Position numbers and translations under genes: made by a program. The notes beneath the pieces were generated by a model that saw nothing but the letters and a program-made list of their open reading frames with translations, was not told the origin of the DNA and did not search any database. From contig CM055114.1 of NCBI GenBank assembly GCA_029204225.1, positions 10,067,948 to 10,131,947 of the forward strand: DNA of 64,000 nucleotides, given 5' to 3'. The DNA is from Diphasiastrum complanatum. Taxonomy: Eukaryota; Streptophyta; Lycopodiopsida; Lycopodiales; Lycopodiaceae. Each line of letters opens with the position of its first letter. The first letter of the stretch is position 1. Of the stretch, positions 14,191 to 25,828 are shown in pieces.

Positions 14191-14627
14191 CGAGAGACTT
14201 CCAAGTAGGAGATTGGGTATATTTGAGAATCCCGAAGGATTCAAGTGTAATGCGTATCGGCAATCATTATAAGTTGTCCCCTAGATATAGAGGACCGTTT
14301 AAGATCTTGAAAAATATCGGATCTTTAGCTTACCAATTGGAACTCCCAGATGGATCGCAAGTGCATCCCGTATTTCACGTTAGTCATCTCAAAAAGAGTC
14401 TACGTGAAGGAGAGCATCTTGGATCTAGAGATCAGTTGGACATGTTGGATGAATCATCGAGTGTATCTCATCTTGAACCTGAAAAGATCTTGGATACAAG
14501 AACTAAACGATTGAAAAATCGTATAGTTACCAAGCATCTGGTTCAATGGAGGGGATGTACAGACGATGACGATTCCTGGAAACAGGAAGGAAGCTTAAGG
14601 AGGAACTTTTTCAGTTTTAAGTTCTAA
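14191..14627 (+). pseudogene. Integrase C-terminus with chromodomain
   Basis: The DNA-binding GPY/F-type region (YRGPFKILKNIGSLAYQLEL, HPVFHVSHLKKSL) is followed by a chromodomain-like segment, EKILDTRTKRLKNRIVTKHL, VQWRG and DDDSWK. A C-terminal chromodomain defines chromoviruses, in which it can target integration to particular chromatin marks. The open frame 14223-14627 is uninterrupted and ends 28 bases before the 3' LTR. Confidence 0.85.
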
Positions 14628-14655
14628 GGACAGAACTTGAATATGGGGGGAAGAA

Positions 14656-15138
14656 TGTCATGCCCATGACTGGTCTCGGGTAGTGTGTCCACGCTAGGGA
14701 CCGGTGGACCAACAACCCGTAAGTTTATTGTGACTATAAGGGAATTCGGGCCCTTATGTGTACATGGTCATAATTAATGGTTGTAGGCCTAAACACATGG
14801 TGGTGAAGTTGGTATGGGTCTATTAGTGAGTCATTAGGAAACTGGATGACGTGGCCTAGATAGGCTGCAGAGGTGTCACAGTGCACTACTAGTGGTGCAT
14901 GGACTTTGGAGGGTATAAGTATACATGTTGGGCTCTCACTAGTGTATGCTTGATTTGTGATGAGTAGCTACATGCTGCTGGTGTAACTCCTCTTTCCATT
15001 GCTCTGATTGATTCATAGCTTGGGGGCTAGATCCATACGATCTAGGTTTGGTTGGGTTGGTTTAACCTCCACCGGGTTCCATGTGTTGTTGCTTTGTATG
15101 GTATGTTTAGGCTAGAATCCTGTTGTGAGGACTTTATA
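14656..15138 (+). repeat. Chromovirus 3' LTR (483 bp) with preceding polypurine tract
   Basis: ATATGGGGGGAAGAA at 14641-14655 is the polypurine tract. The LTR starts TGTCATGCCC and is defined on the right by the end of identity with 9016-9215 (GAGGACTTTATA). It holds a TATA box (TATAAG, 14914-14919) about 25 bases before the position where the truncated 5' LTR begins. No target-site duplication links its right flank to the left flank at 9015. Confidence 0.88.
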
Positions 15139-15189
15139 AGCACAAAGTGTGCAAGTTGCACAAAGCAATCCACGGTCTAAAACAGGCCG
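15139..15189 (+). pseudogene. Copia reverse transcriptase micro-fragment
   Basis: Only about 50 bases lie between the chromovirus 3' LTR and the next LTR, but they read HKVCKLHKAIHGLKQA, the conserved copia RT block just upstream of the YVDD region. This shows a second copia piece abutting the chromovirus, on its right side. Confidence 0.75.
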
Positions 15190-15839
15190 TGTGAAAGATT
15201 TTAGATCCTTAAGATCCAATCTACTTGAATGATCTTTGGTTAGAAAGAAAAATACACTACCAATCTCACCAATGTAAAAAAATCAGCATCTACACACAAT
15301 TCGAGATGCAAACACTAATAGAACTTGATCAAAATTGAATGAAATGATTATGTACTATTGCTATCCTTAAAAAACCAGCAATCTACTGTATTTCACACGT
15401 GTGGATCCAAAAATAACAAATATAGATCATTCTACACATAGAATTGCAAGCAATCACCAAGATAGTGCACCAATGGATAGTAGAACTCAAGAGAACCATG
15501 TATAAGCATGAATTGAGATAGAGAAGAGAGAAGATCACTCTCTCCACAAGTTACATCCTTTTATAACAGGTCCAAACCCTATTTGTCCACTTGGCTTTCC
15601 CACCAAAATGCTAACCCTACTAATTTTGGGTCTAGATTCAATGTACCCAACTTATTCAAATTGAATCTACTCAAACTCGCATTCTAACTCTCCCACACTT
15701 TCAAAAAGTATTTATTCAAATGAAATTTAGACTAATTAACTTTGAAAAGTCAACCTCTAAGTCTAAAACAAGTTTTGGACTCAATATGCCAAATATGGAA
15801 ATATTGCAAAATGTGATGAAACTAGTTGAATCTTTCACA
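15190..15839 (-). repeat. Family A LTR (copy A1, 3' LTR of a minus-strand copia)
   Basis: It begins TGTGAAAGATT and ends AATCTTTCACA, an 11-bp terminal inverted repeat. On its right is CTCCCTCTTC, the complement of a polypurine tract, which fixes it as the 3' LTR of a minus-strand element. A TATA box in the sense direction (TATAAAAGG) is near 15557-15566. Confidence 0.85.
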
Positions 15840-17409
15840 CTCCCTCTTCAACTAGTTTTAGCATAGACTTTGATAATACTCCAAGTGAAGTCCTATGCTT
15901 CATGAACAAGTCTTTTTCCAATTCTTTGGTGAAGATATCAGCTACACATTCCCTTGAAGACACATGTTGAAGCTCCACCTCCTTTGCAATGACTCGCTCC
16001 CTCACAAAATGATATTGTATCTCAATATGCTTGCTCCTAGCATGAAAGATAGGATTGGATGCCATTCTTTGGGATGATTGATTGTCACAAAAGATGATTG
16101 GGCTCTCTGAAAAATCCAGCATGTGAAGATCATTGATCATCCTCTTGATCCATACCATCTCCTTTGTGCAATGTGTAAGAGCTTTGTACTCGGCCTCACT
16201 AGATGACAATGAGATAGTGGCTTGTTTCTTTGACATCCATGATATAGCTCCATCACCTATGAAAATACAATAAGCACTAATGAATTTCCTATCCATTACA
16301 TCTCCAGCATAGTCCGAATCTGAAAATCCAAAAAGATTAGGTGATGATCCCTCATACAATATGCCAAAATCTCGAGTTCCAATGATGTACCTCAAAACTC
16401 TCCTTGCTAGCTTCCAATGCTCCTCACTAGGATCTTGCATGAATTGACTCAATCTTCCAACACAATAGCTTAGATCAGGTCTAGTAATGGTTAGATATAT
16501 GAGTGAACCAACTAGCTTTCTATAGAGAGTAATGTCCTCGAAGGATCTTTCATTACCTCTTATAGTTAGCTTTACATGAGACTCCATAGGTGTATCAGTA
16601 GCTTTTGCATCTACCATATGAAATCTTTCTAGAATAGAATTAGCATACTTCTCTTGACAAATGGAAGTAGATTGAGAAGATCTAATGACTTCTATTCCTA
16701 AAATGTATTGCAAATTACCAAGATCATGCACCTCAAATTCCTTCTTAAGAGCATTCTTGATATCCTCCACATCTTGATTGTCTCCGCCACTCAAGATGAT
16801 ATCATCCACATAGATTAGCAAGATGGTAACATCATGTCCATCAAACCTATAATAAAGTGAGTGATCATACTCACTCATAACAAAGCCTTGAGAGAGTAAA
16901 AAAGTGTTAAGCTTATCATACCAACTCCTTGGTGCTTGCTTAAGGCCATACAAACTCTTTTGTAGAAGACACACATGATTTGGCTTTGTTGATGAAATGT
17001 AGCTCTCGGGTTGCTCCATGTATATTTCCTACTCAAGATCACCATTCAATAATGCATTTGAAATGTCCATTTGCCATAGATCCCATCCATAAAGTGTAGC
17101 AAGTGAAACAATGACTCGAATGCTTACCATCTTTGCCACGGGTGAAAGGTCTCATCATAGTCAATTCCTTGTTGTTGAGCATATCTTTTTGCCACTAACC
17201 TTGCCTTGTACTTGTTGATAGATCCATCTTGGTTTGTCTTCACCTTGAAGATCCATTTGCATCCAATATCTTTCTTGTCCTTAGGCAACTCCACCAATCT
17301 CCATAAGAGCTTGATACTCGAGATCCATTGCTTGAATCCACTCCTCTTCTTTCCTTGCTTGATCTACACTAATAGGCTCATCCAAAGAGGTTAGGAAAGC
17401 AACATAATC
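15840..17409 (-). pseudogene. Copia-A1 reverse transcriptase and RNase H
   Basis: A 394-codon open frame (17019 to 15835) covers the RT from MEQPESYIS through SLYGLKQAPRSWY and YVDDIILSGG to RNase H (SLSSSEAEYKAL, CDNQSSQRMASNPIF, HARSKHIE) and the normal C-terminus. Upstream parts of RT (17020-17409) remain recognisable but carry a stop just before EIYMEQ and a one-base deletion in the PVAKM region. The element stops at about 17409 in the linker between integrase and RT, where an incomplete LTR of copy A2 abuts. Gag, protease and integrase are missing. Confidence 0.9.
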
Positions 17410-18050
17410 TTGAATGGATCCAAACTCCCAAAATACTTGGCTAAGATCTTTGCACAACAAGCTACAAAAGCTAGAAATGGCAAAGCATCCTAATGCTACC
17501 TTTGATACACATGAACTTGACAAAGCATTCAAGAGACAAAAGAAACTAATAAAAGGTACTGATGGCAGCCAAAAACAACAGCATACCAGCCCTGCAACAA
17601 CAGCTTACCACTTTTTGAAACCTCTTTAGATCATACACAAAACTTGAAGACAATACACAAAGCAATGCTCTCAATGGAGGAAGAAACTGTGACAATGATC
17701 TATTGATCTCTCTCAACAATACAATAAGTTTCTCCAACCTGTTCTCTAGGAATTTCAGCCTAATATAGGTGAGAGAGATGACTCTCTCTCTCTCCTCTCT
17801 CTAGAACTTAGGACCCAATTTTAGGGCACTAGTAGCCTAAAATAGCCAATTTTGAACTATATGTCCAAATAACATGATTTTGGTGTCATTTCGAAGGTCC
17901 TGAAGTTTGGGACTTCTTTAATATAAAATATATACTAGAATAAAAGTATCTAGACCTCTTTTACATGTGTGAAAGGTTAGATCCAAAATTATGTACAAAA
18001 ATTGCCAATTTAGGCCTCAAACTAGCTAGGAAATGTTGACAATTTTCACA
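17410..18050 (-). repeat. Family A LTR (copy A2), left end trimmed
   Basis: 3' LTR of minus-strand copy A2, with polypurine complement CTCCCTCTTC at 18051-18060. Compared with the full LTR at 24016-24669 it lacks the last 15-17 bases (the TTTTTTCACA end) and is joined directly to A1. By-eye identity to the other LTR is roughly 95%, in inverted orientation. Confidence 0.85.
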
Positions 18051-20127
18051 CTCCCTCTTCAACATTGGATGCTAGTTTTAACATAGATCTTGAACACATT
18101 CTAGGATTAGATCTATGCTTATAATACAGGTCCTTTCCCAATGGTTTGGTGAAGATATCAGCCACACACTCCAATGAAGAGACATGTTGAAGCTCCACCT
18201 CTTTGGCAATGACTTGATCCCTCACAAAGTGATGAGCAATCTCAATGTGCTTGCTTCCAGCACGAAAAACTGGATTGGTTGCCAAGCTTTGGGCTGAAAG
18301 GTTGTCACAATAGATGATTGGTGTCTTCTTAGAATCCAGCAAGTGAAGATCCAATAGCATCCTCTTTATCCAAGGCATCTCCTTGGTGCATGTTGTCAAT
18401 GCCTTGTACTCGGCCTCAGTGGAAGATAGAGAGATAGTAGGTTGCTTCTTTGATAACCATGAGATAGCTCTCTCTCCAAGATATATTGCAAAGGCACTTG
18501 TTGGTTTCCTATCCATTTGATCACCTACAAAATCTGAATCTGAGAAACCACAAAGGTTAGGTGAAGATCCTTCATATAAGATGCCAAAATCTCTAGATCC
18601 CGAGAAGTATCTTAGTACTCTCTTTCCTAGCTTCCAATGAGCCTCACTAGGATCTTGCATTAATTGACTTAGTTTACCAACCACATAGCTTAGATCAGGT
18701 CCTATGATGGTTAACCAAATAAGAGATCATATGAGCTTTCTATAGAGAGGAATGTCCTTGAAGGATCTTTCATTACCTCTTATAGATAGCTTTACATTTG
18801 ATTCCATAGGAGTAGAAACTACTTTGCAATTTTCCATATGAAATCTTTTTAGAATAGAGTTAGAATACTTCTCTTGACAAATGAAAGTAGAATTAGAAGT
18901 CCTAACAATCTCTATTCCTAAGATATATTGAAGCTTACCAAGATCTTGTATCTCAAACTTACTTTTAAGTGCCATCTTGATGTCATCTATATCTTCATTG
19001 CTATCACCACTTAAGATTATGTCATCAACATAGATCAAAAGCAAAGTGATGTCACCATTATCATTCAATATAAAGTAGAGAGAATGATCATACTCACTTA
19101 TGATGAAGTTTTGAGAGAGTAAGAAGGAATTGAGCTTAGCATACCAACTTCTTGGTGCTTGCTTAAGCCCATACAAGCTCTTTTGTAGGAAACACACATG
19201 ATTAGGCTCATCATGTGAAACATAGCCCTTGGGTTGCTCCATGTAGATTTCCTCTTCAAGATCACCATTCAAAAGAGCATTAGTAACATCCATTTGCCAC
19301 TTGTCGCAACCATAAAGAGTTGCAAGAGAGATAAGGGTTCGAATTGTTACCATCTTTGCCACGGGTGCAAAGGTCTCATCATAGTCAATGCCATACTCTT
19401 GAGCATACCCTTTTGCCACCAATATTGCCTTGTACCTTTTGATTGATCCATCTTCTTTTGTCTTGATCTTGAAGATCCACTTACACCCAATTGCCTTCTT
19501 GCCTTTTGGAAGTTCCACCAACCTCCAAGTGTTGCTCTTGATGAGTGCTTGATGCTCATGATCCATGGCTTGGATCCATTCCTCCTTTTGATTTGCTTCA
19601 CCTACACAAGGTTCATCAAAAAGGTAAGAAAAGCAAAGTTAGAGTTCTCCACCACTTGCTTTCCTTTTTCATCATAGGTTAGCCTTGATGGCTTCGTCCT
19701 TTGTCTTTGAGTCCTCCTTGAAGGTTGCTTTGGAGTGGCATCTCCACCTGCATCCAAGACATCTTGCACATCATGATGATTAGTAGGCACATCAACATTG
19801 ACAACATTGGAAACATTCTCTTCATGAAAGATGACATCCCTACTTATGACAACTTTATTCGTAGAAGGAATGTACACTTTGTAAGCCTTGCTTACTTCAC
19901 TATAGCCAACAAACACACCCTTCTTTGATGAAGGATCTGCTTTAGTTCTATCATCAAGAGTGATGTTGACAAAACAAGTACAACCAAAGATTCTACAATG
20001 CTTGACACTTGGCCTCCTACCATAGAGGACCTCAAAGGGAGTCTTACCATTCAAAGAAGCACTTGTCCTCCTATTACAAAGATAGTTAGCACATGCTAAA
20101 GCTTCCCCCCAATAGGACTTAGATGAC
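18051..20127 (-). pseudogene. Copia-A2 integrase tail, reverse transcriptase and RNase H
   Basis: In sense order: the end of the integrase (YWGEALACANYLCN, GKTPFEVLYGRRPSVKHCRI), a hydrophilic linker, then a 279-codon RT frame (19566 to 18727) with KWIFKIKTKEDGSIKRYKA, WQMDVTNALLNGDLEEEIYM and YVDDIILSGD. A single in-frame TGA at 18727 separates it from the RNase H frame (18684 to 18046; SLSSTEAEYKAL, CDNLSAQSLATNPVF). Apart from this stop and a frame change in the linker near 19600, the region is well kept. The element is cut at about 20127 by a family E LTR. Confidence 0.9.
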
Positions 20128-20805
20128 CTTCGGCATTTTTCTCTCTCTTCGGGTTTTTGTGAAAAAGTCGAAGGTGTCCTAAGGCGCCCTTAGAAAGTTG
20201 AAGATGCCCTCAAAAAATCAAAGATCTCTGTAACAGTTTGGCTTTCTCACGCTTTTTGGAAAAAGTGAAGAAGCCAAAGGTACCTTTGAAAAAATTTGAA
20301 GGTGCCCTTAAAAAGGTGGCGAAGGTGCCTTTAACAGTTTAACTCTTGAAGATAGAGGACCTCCTGGAATTTAACCTTTTCGCAATTTTTGGAAAACTGC
20401 AAAAGAAGGCCGAAGGTGCGGAAAAATAGTTAAACTTTTGAACTGTAAACAAGTTAACTTCTTCAAAATAATTGAACGGAAGAAGTCAAAGACAAGTTTT
20501 GCAGTTTTTTGAAAGAGTGCTAAAAATGCGAACTGTGCGACAGCTAGTATATTTCTACAGACTGTTTGAAAAAGTGATGTAAATCTACAAACTTGTTCTA
20601 AATGTAAGTTTGTGGAAGTTCTTGAAGATGGCCAAGTCTTCAATGACTTCAAGCTATTAAACTTAACATCTGAACTTGAATTTATAATGGGATTGGTTAC
20701 TCTTTACTGGCGATAAGCTGGAAGTCCGTTGTAGATGCCCTTCAAGTAATTGGCTGTCTAAGTTATGATTTGCCAAGGAGGCAACTGTGGACTTAATATC
20801 CAACA
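20128..20805 (-). repeat. Family E LTR (3' LTR of a minus-strand copia)
   Basis: The right end is exact: CAACA at 20805, then GTCCCCCTTAAGG, the complement of a polypurine tract. In sense it starts TGTTGGATATT. The left end is set by loss of copia integrase sequence near 20127. The left half is built from loose sub-repeats of GAAGGTGCCCT(T)AAAA and TTTTTGGAAAA. Related pieces lie at 34980, 40423 and 54798. Confidence 0.75.
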
Positions 20806-21690
20806 GTCCCCCTTAAGGTCACGGTTGGTGCCTTGGTAACTTTGTCAGGTTCAGCGTGTTGAAGAACTTTTGATGCTTGATCCTGGGAAGTGCTTTGGTG
20901 AAGATTTCTGCGACCATTTCTGTCGTGGAGCAGTATCGAAGGATCACTTGCCCTGAGAAGACTTTCTCTCGAATGAAATGATACTGGAGTTCTATGTGCT
21001 TGGATTTGCCATGAAATCTGATCCATATAGCTTCTTTTGAAGCTTGACATGTTGTGATGTACTCTGTCTCTGTTGAAAAAAGCGCGACTGATTTCTGCTT
21101 CCTTGAATTCCACGAAATCGGTCCCCCTGTCAGATAGAAACAAAACCCAAAGGTAGATTTTCTGGTAGAGATTGTTTCTATCCAATCTAAGTCGGAATAG
21201 CCTCGCAAGACAAGTGGATTGATAACATTTCCATCGTAACATAAGATGTGATCTAAACTTCCTTGAATATATCTCATCACTCTCTTCAATGCTTTCCAAT
21301 GAGAGATCCTAGGATTAGAGATGATTTGACTTAACGTGCTAACAATGTATGCTAAATCTGGTCTAGTACACAACATTGCATACATTAGAGATCCAATTAG
21401 TGAATGATAAGGGTACTTTGCTAAGTCGAGTACTTCATTATCAGTCTTAGCACAAGAAGGTTTAGTCAATACTATACTTGGATCCATTGGAGTATCAATT
21501 GGTTTGCAATCAAACATATGAAATTTTTCTAGAATGCCTTTTAGATATGCCTGCTAACTAAGATAGATCTTCTTCTGAAGTCTATCTCTAGTAATGTGAA
21601 TTTCTAGCAAAGAATGAACAGCTCCTAAATCAGTCATGTCAAATTCCTTTGACAGATCACTCTTAATAGTGTGCAGAAGAGAAGTGTCGT
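20806..21690 (-). pseudogene. Copia-E1 RT C-terminus and RNase H
   Basis: In sense: SDLSKEFDMTDLGAVHSLL and the KIYLSxQAYLKGILEKFHM segment (one stop), then an open frame (21517 to 20819) with MFDCKPIDTPMDPS, YPYHSLIGSLMYAMLCTRPD and the RNase H blocks GYSDLDW, GPISWNSRKQKSVALFSTET and GKSKHIELQYHFIREKV. A segment between ASKEAIWIR and FHGKSKH is missing, so part of RNase H, including the DNxSA block, is deleted. The upstream end at about 21690 meets family A leader-like sequence of opposite orientation. Confidence 0.88.
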
Positions 21691-22062
21691 CACATATTGG
21701 ATTTGGCCAATTTTTGGATCATTGGTTCAGCCTAAGTGGTGGCTTATAGATTGCATTTCAAATTTTTAGCATTTGCATGTAGATTTGGAATAGTAAATTT
21801 TTTGTGATTTTGTCAAAACCCTAATTTTGATTGGATCTCTAGATAGTGAGGTTGCTGGACTTCATTTGAGTGTGTTTGAGGATAGATCATAGGTTGATCA
21901 AGATTTCATGATTCTATGTGTTGATTTTCTTGGATAAGTGCTAGAAGAGAATTTGTGAGATAGTTTCAAATCTTGGTGATTTCTTTTGAAAGCATTTGTT
22001 GTTGTTCAAAGGAGTGCTTTGTGCATTGAAGTAGGTTGAAAGAGAAGATCAGGTCATTGCTA
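21691..22062 (+). other. Leader-like sequence before Copia-A3 gag
   Basis: AT/GT-rich, no ORF of interest, no LTR end or primer-binding site recognised. It lies between an antisense family E fragment and the gag start of A3, so A3 has lost its 5' LTR. Confidence 0.45.
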
Positions 22063-24015
22063 CATGGCAACCTCAATTGGAGTCATGTTGGAAGCCAATG
22101 ATAGGCTTACCTCAAGTAACTATTCATTGTGAAGTGAGGATGGAGTCACTTCTTGAGATAAATGATGTTTTGGATATTGTTGTAGGTTTGGAGGAGATAC
22201 CAGCAACACAACAAGATCAATTGAGGTATGGCAAGAGGGCCAAGAAGGCTCTACACATGATAAAGATGAATGTTACCAATGAACTTCTCAAGGAAGTTGG
22301 TAAGTGCACATCATCTTTGGAAGCTTGGAATTCATAAGCTTTATGAATCCAAGTCTACTTCTAGAGTATTGACTTTAAGAAGGCAAATCTTTTCTTGTTT
22401 GCAAAAGAATGAAAAAGTCCAAGTACTTTTTTTTGAGAATGAAAGCATTGAATGATGAGTTAGCTTGCATAGATGAAAGGATTAAGGAAGGAGAGCCTAT
22501 TCAAGTGATTCTTAATGGCTTGTTGGATGCTCATGCTAACATTGTTCAAAGTATTGCTATTCAAAAGACTTTGCCAAGTTTGATGGATCTTCAAGAGATC
22601 TTGATCAATGAGGAATATAGGCTTCAAGCAAGAGGTGGATCTATATTGACACTTCAAGAGGATGTTATGTTCACAAAGGGGAAATTCAAGGGCAAAATCA
22701 AAAGTAAGTGGTCTAAAGGGCAAGATCAAGTGGATGCTTCTTCAAGTGGAAAAAATAAGGATAGATCAAAGCTCAAGTGCTTCTATTGTGGCATCAAATG
22801 ACACTTTGCAAGTGAGTGCTACAAGAAGAAGAGAGATCAAGGAGACAAGCAAGGTAATCTTACTCTTGATGAGGATGGTTTGGATGTTCAAGATGCAAAT
22901 GATGATGCTTTTGCGATGTCTTCATGCATGCTTGGTGAGTGTGCAATCAAAGGGATGGCACAATTCCTATTTCTCTCTCTACAAGTAGGAATGTTCATTT
23001 GGAGGATGTCTTGTTTATTCCATCTACTACCAAGAATTTGCTTAGTGTGAGTCAAATGCTAAGTAAGGGCCTCAAGGTGGAGTTTGATTGAGATGCATGT
23101 TTGATCAAAAGGAAGGATGTCTTGATTGGAAAAGGTAAAAGGCAAGGGAAGTTGTTCAAACTTGATGCTTGTGTTATTGCTAACCAAGTTGGATGTGTTG
23201 CAAGGGAGCAAATTTCTATTCAAGAGGTTTGGCACAAAAGGATGGGAGACCTCAACTTCAAGTCATTGGAGGTAATGGAAAGGAAGAAGGTTGTGATTGG
23301 TCTTCTAAGTTCCTTAAGTAATGACAAGCATGTTTGTGAGTCTTGTGCTTTGTCTAAGTCACATAGACTACCTTATACTAGATCTATTTCTAGATCTACA
23401 AAGCCTTTTCAACTTGTACATTTGGATATTCATGGTTTACTACAATTAGCAATAATGGAGCTAAGATGTATGTAACATCTATTGATGATTTTAGTAGATT
23501 TTGTTGGATCTATCTAGTAAAGAGCCAAAATGAAGTGTACGATGTCTTTGTCAAGTTCAAGAATGCAAGGGAGAACCAATTTTCCACAAAGATCAAGTGC
23601 TTGAGAGGTGACAATGGTGGTGAGTACATATCTAACAAGTTCAAGGCCTTTTGTGATGAGCATGGGATCAAGAGGGAGTATACAACATCAAGGACCCCAC
23701 AACAAAATGGAGTGGCTAAAAGGAAGAATAGGACTTTATGTGAAAGTGCTAAAGCTATGAGGTTAAGTGCTAATCTTGACAAATTATTTTGGGATCAAGC
23801 TTTGTTGTGTGCCAATTTCTTGTGCAATAGGTGGCCGAGTGCTATTTTGGATGGAAGGACACCTTTTGATCCTATTCAAGAGGAGGCCGAGTGTCAACTT
23901 TCTAAGAACCTTTGGATGCACATGCTATGTCAACATTACTCTTAATGATAGGACCAAGGAGGATCCATCTTCAAGAAAAGGTATTTTTGTTGGATATAGT
24001 GAGGTGAGTAAAGCC
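22063..24015 (+). pseudogene. Copia-A3 gag, protease remnant and integrase
   Basis: Begins MATSIGVMLEAND at ATG 22063 and shows the same gag as A4 (IKMNVTNELLKEVGK), broken by at least three frameshifts. The zinc knuckle starts CFYCGIK, then a TGA replaces the Gly codon at 22799-22801 before HFASEC. The protease active site is lost: from MSSCMLGEC the sequence goes to CAIKGMAQFLFLSLQV. The integrase has VWHKRMGDLNFKSL, CESCALSKSHRLPY, first Asp lost to a frame change near VHLDIHG, second Asp LRGDNGGEY and Glu-block QQNGVAKRKNR (Glu changed to Lys). It ends at EVSKA, where LTR A4 was inserted. Confidence 0.88.
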
Positions 24016-24669
24016 TGTGAAAATTGTCAACATTTCCTAGCTAGTTTGAGGCTAAATTGGCAATTTCTGTACATAGTTTTGGATCTAACCTTTTACACAT
24101 GTAAAAGAGGCCTAGATACTTTTATTTTAGTATGTATTTCATATTAAAGAAGTTCCAAACTTCAGGACCTTCGAGATGACACCAAAATCATGTTATTTGA
24201 ATATATAGGCCAAAATTGGCTATTTTAGGCTACTGGTGCCCTAAAATTGGGGCCTAAGTTCTAGAGAGAGGAGAGAGAGTCATCTCTCTCACTTATATTA
24301 GGCTGAAATTTCTGGAGAACAGGTTGGAGAAACTTATTGTATTGTTGAGAGAGATCAATAGATCATTGTCACAGTTTCTTCCTCCATTGAGAGCATTGCT
24401 TTGTGTATTGTCTTCAAGCTTTTGTCTATGATCTAAAGAGGTTTCCAAAAGTGGTAGGCTGCTGTTGTAGGGCTGGTATGCTATTGTTTTTGACTGCCAT
24501 CAGTACCTTTTATTAGTTTCTTTTGTCTCTTGAATGCTTTGTCAAGTTCATGTGTATCAAAGGTAGCATTAGGATGCTTTGCCATTTCCAGCTTTTGTAG
24601 CTTGTTGTGCAAAGATCTTAGCCAGGTATTTTGAGAGTTTGGATCCATTCAAGATCCACTTTTTTCACA
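24016..24669 (+). repeat. Family A 5' LTR (copy A4), complete, 654 bp
   Basis: Starts TGTGAAAATTG and ends TTTTTTCACA, immediately followed by a primer-binding site, which fixes it as a 5' LTR in plus orientation. It sits inside the integrase of copy A3 after AAGCC; a target-site duplication cannot be tested because the matching 3' LTR is not present. Confidence 0.9.
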
Positions 24670-24681
24670 TGATATCAGAGC
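24670..24681 (+). promoter_or_regulatory. Primer-binding site of Copia-A4
   Basis: TGATATCAGAGC directly after the LTR. It differs from the common TGGTATCAGAGC (initiator Met-tRNA) at one base. Confidence 0.8.
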
Positions 24682-25828
24682 TAGTTGGCTATTATTTTTA
24701 GTAAGGTTTTCATTTATGGTGATATTTGGATGTTTGATCAAGTTCTAGCATGATTATGCATTGCACTGTTGATCAAATCTTACTAACCTTTGTTTTGTGA
24801 GTTGAACTTGTGGATCAAAAGCATATTTCAGGTATATTGAAGATCAGAGGCTGAGAAGAAGCTATTTTGGATTGGATCATAACACCTAATCATTTGTTGA
24901 TTGTGAGGCTTGTGCATATTCAATACTAACAATGTTTTGTTCAATGTATTGTTGACAATCTCCACTTCTGTGGATGAACACTCTCCTTTGTGGATGAACA
25001 CTCTCCTTAAGTGGATGAACCTTCTCCTTAAGTGGATGACAAATACTCTTTGAGTGATTTTGTATTTCTCCAAAAGGTTGAGCAAAGCTCCCACTTGGAT
25101 GAGAGATCCCCTTTTGGGTGAACAGATTGTCAACAATCTTTTGCATAAATTTTGGTGTACTTTGTTGAGCATGTACGTAACTCTCCTAATGTAATTTGAT
25201 TAGAGCATTTTCTGGAAGGTTTTAACCATTATGCAAATGTGTTTTTAGGTTCTTAACAGGTTGAGGAACATTCTCATGTGAAGTGATCTTAGATCTACAT
25301 CTAAACACCAAGATTTGACAAGCTAGTGAAGCTAGTCTTGTGATTCACTGAGTATGCTCTTTCATTCACCTCTAAAGCTTGTAATTATCACTTGATAGAG
25401 TTTATAAACTTTTAGAAGTGTGGTTTACATGTGGTTTTACAGGTTGAATCAATATCTTAGTGTGTTGATCATATGTTGATCAAGTTTGTTCAATTCTAGG
25501 TATTCTTGGCAGCCTAGTCTTTTGTATTTTCTAAGAATGCAAGTAACTCTTCACACTATAACTTGATTTGGTCACTTGCTGGAAAGTTTGAGAGCTTAAT
25601 AAAGAGTGTGTTTAGGTTGGTTTGAGTTTGTAATCCATTCTTAGTGTGTGCAAAGTGTTGCATGTGTTTTCAATCTTCCTTTCTATGCTTAAAAACCAGC
25701 CAGGTTCAAGATAGAAGTGTTTTAGGGTCCTAGATCTTCTGAGATCTCCTTATCCATCATTTGTTGAGAGGAAAGTGAGTGTTAGGTGTATTAGGATATA
25801 GCCTAGAAGTTTAAGAATAATTATATTC
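24682..25828 (+). other. Copia-A4 leader with a short tandem repeat
   Basis: No coding sequence supported. Around 24970-25040 it contains three and a half tandem copies of a 20-21 base unit, GTGGATGAACACTCTCCTT(AA). A reverse-strand open frame across the repeat is a by-product of it. Confidence 0.6.
24970..25040 (+). repeat. 20-21 bp tandem repeat in the A4 leader
   Basis: Units start at 24970, 24990, 25011 and 25032 (partial). Each begins GTGGATGA.C and ends CTCCTT, with one or two substitutions between units. Confidence 0.8.

Noticed and set aside
24970-25040. Possible CRISPR-like array
   Set aside because: Units are directly adjacent with no unique spacers, in a plant retrotransposon leader.
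24828-25172. 114-codon reverse frame with repeated segments
   Set aside because: Lies in the A4 leader over a tandem DNA repeat; no homologous motif.
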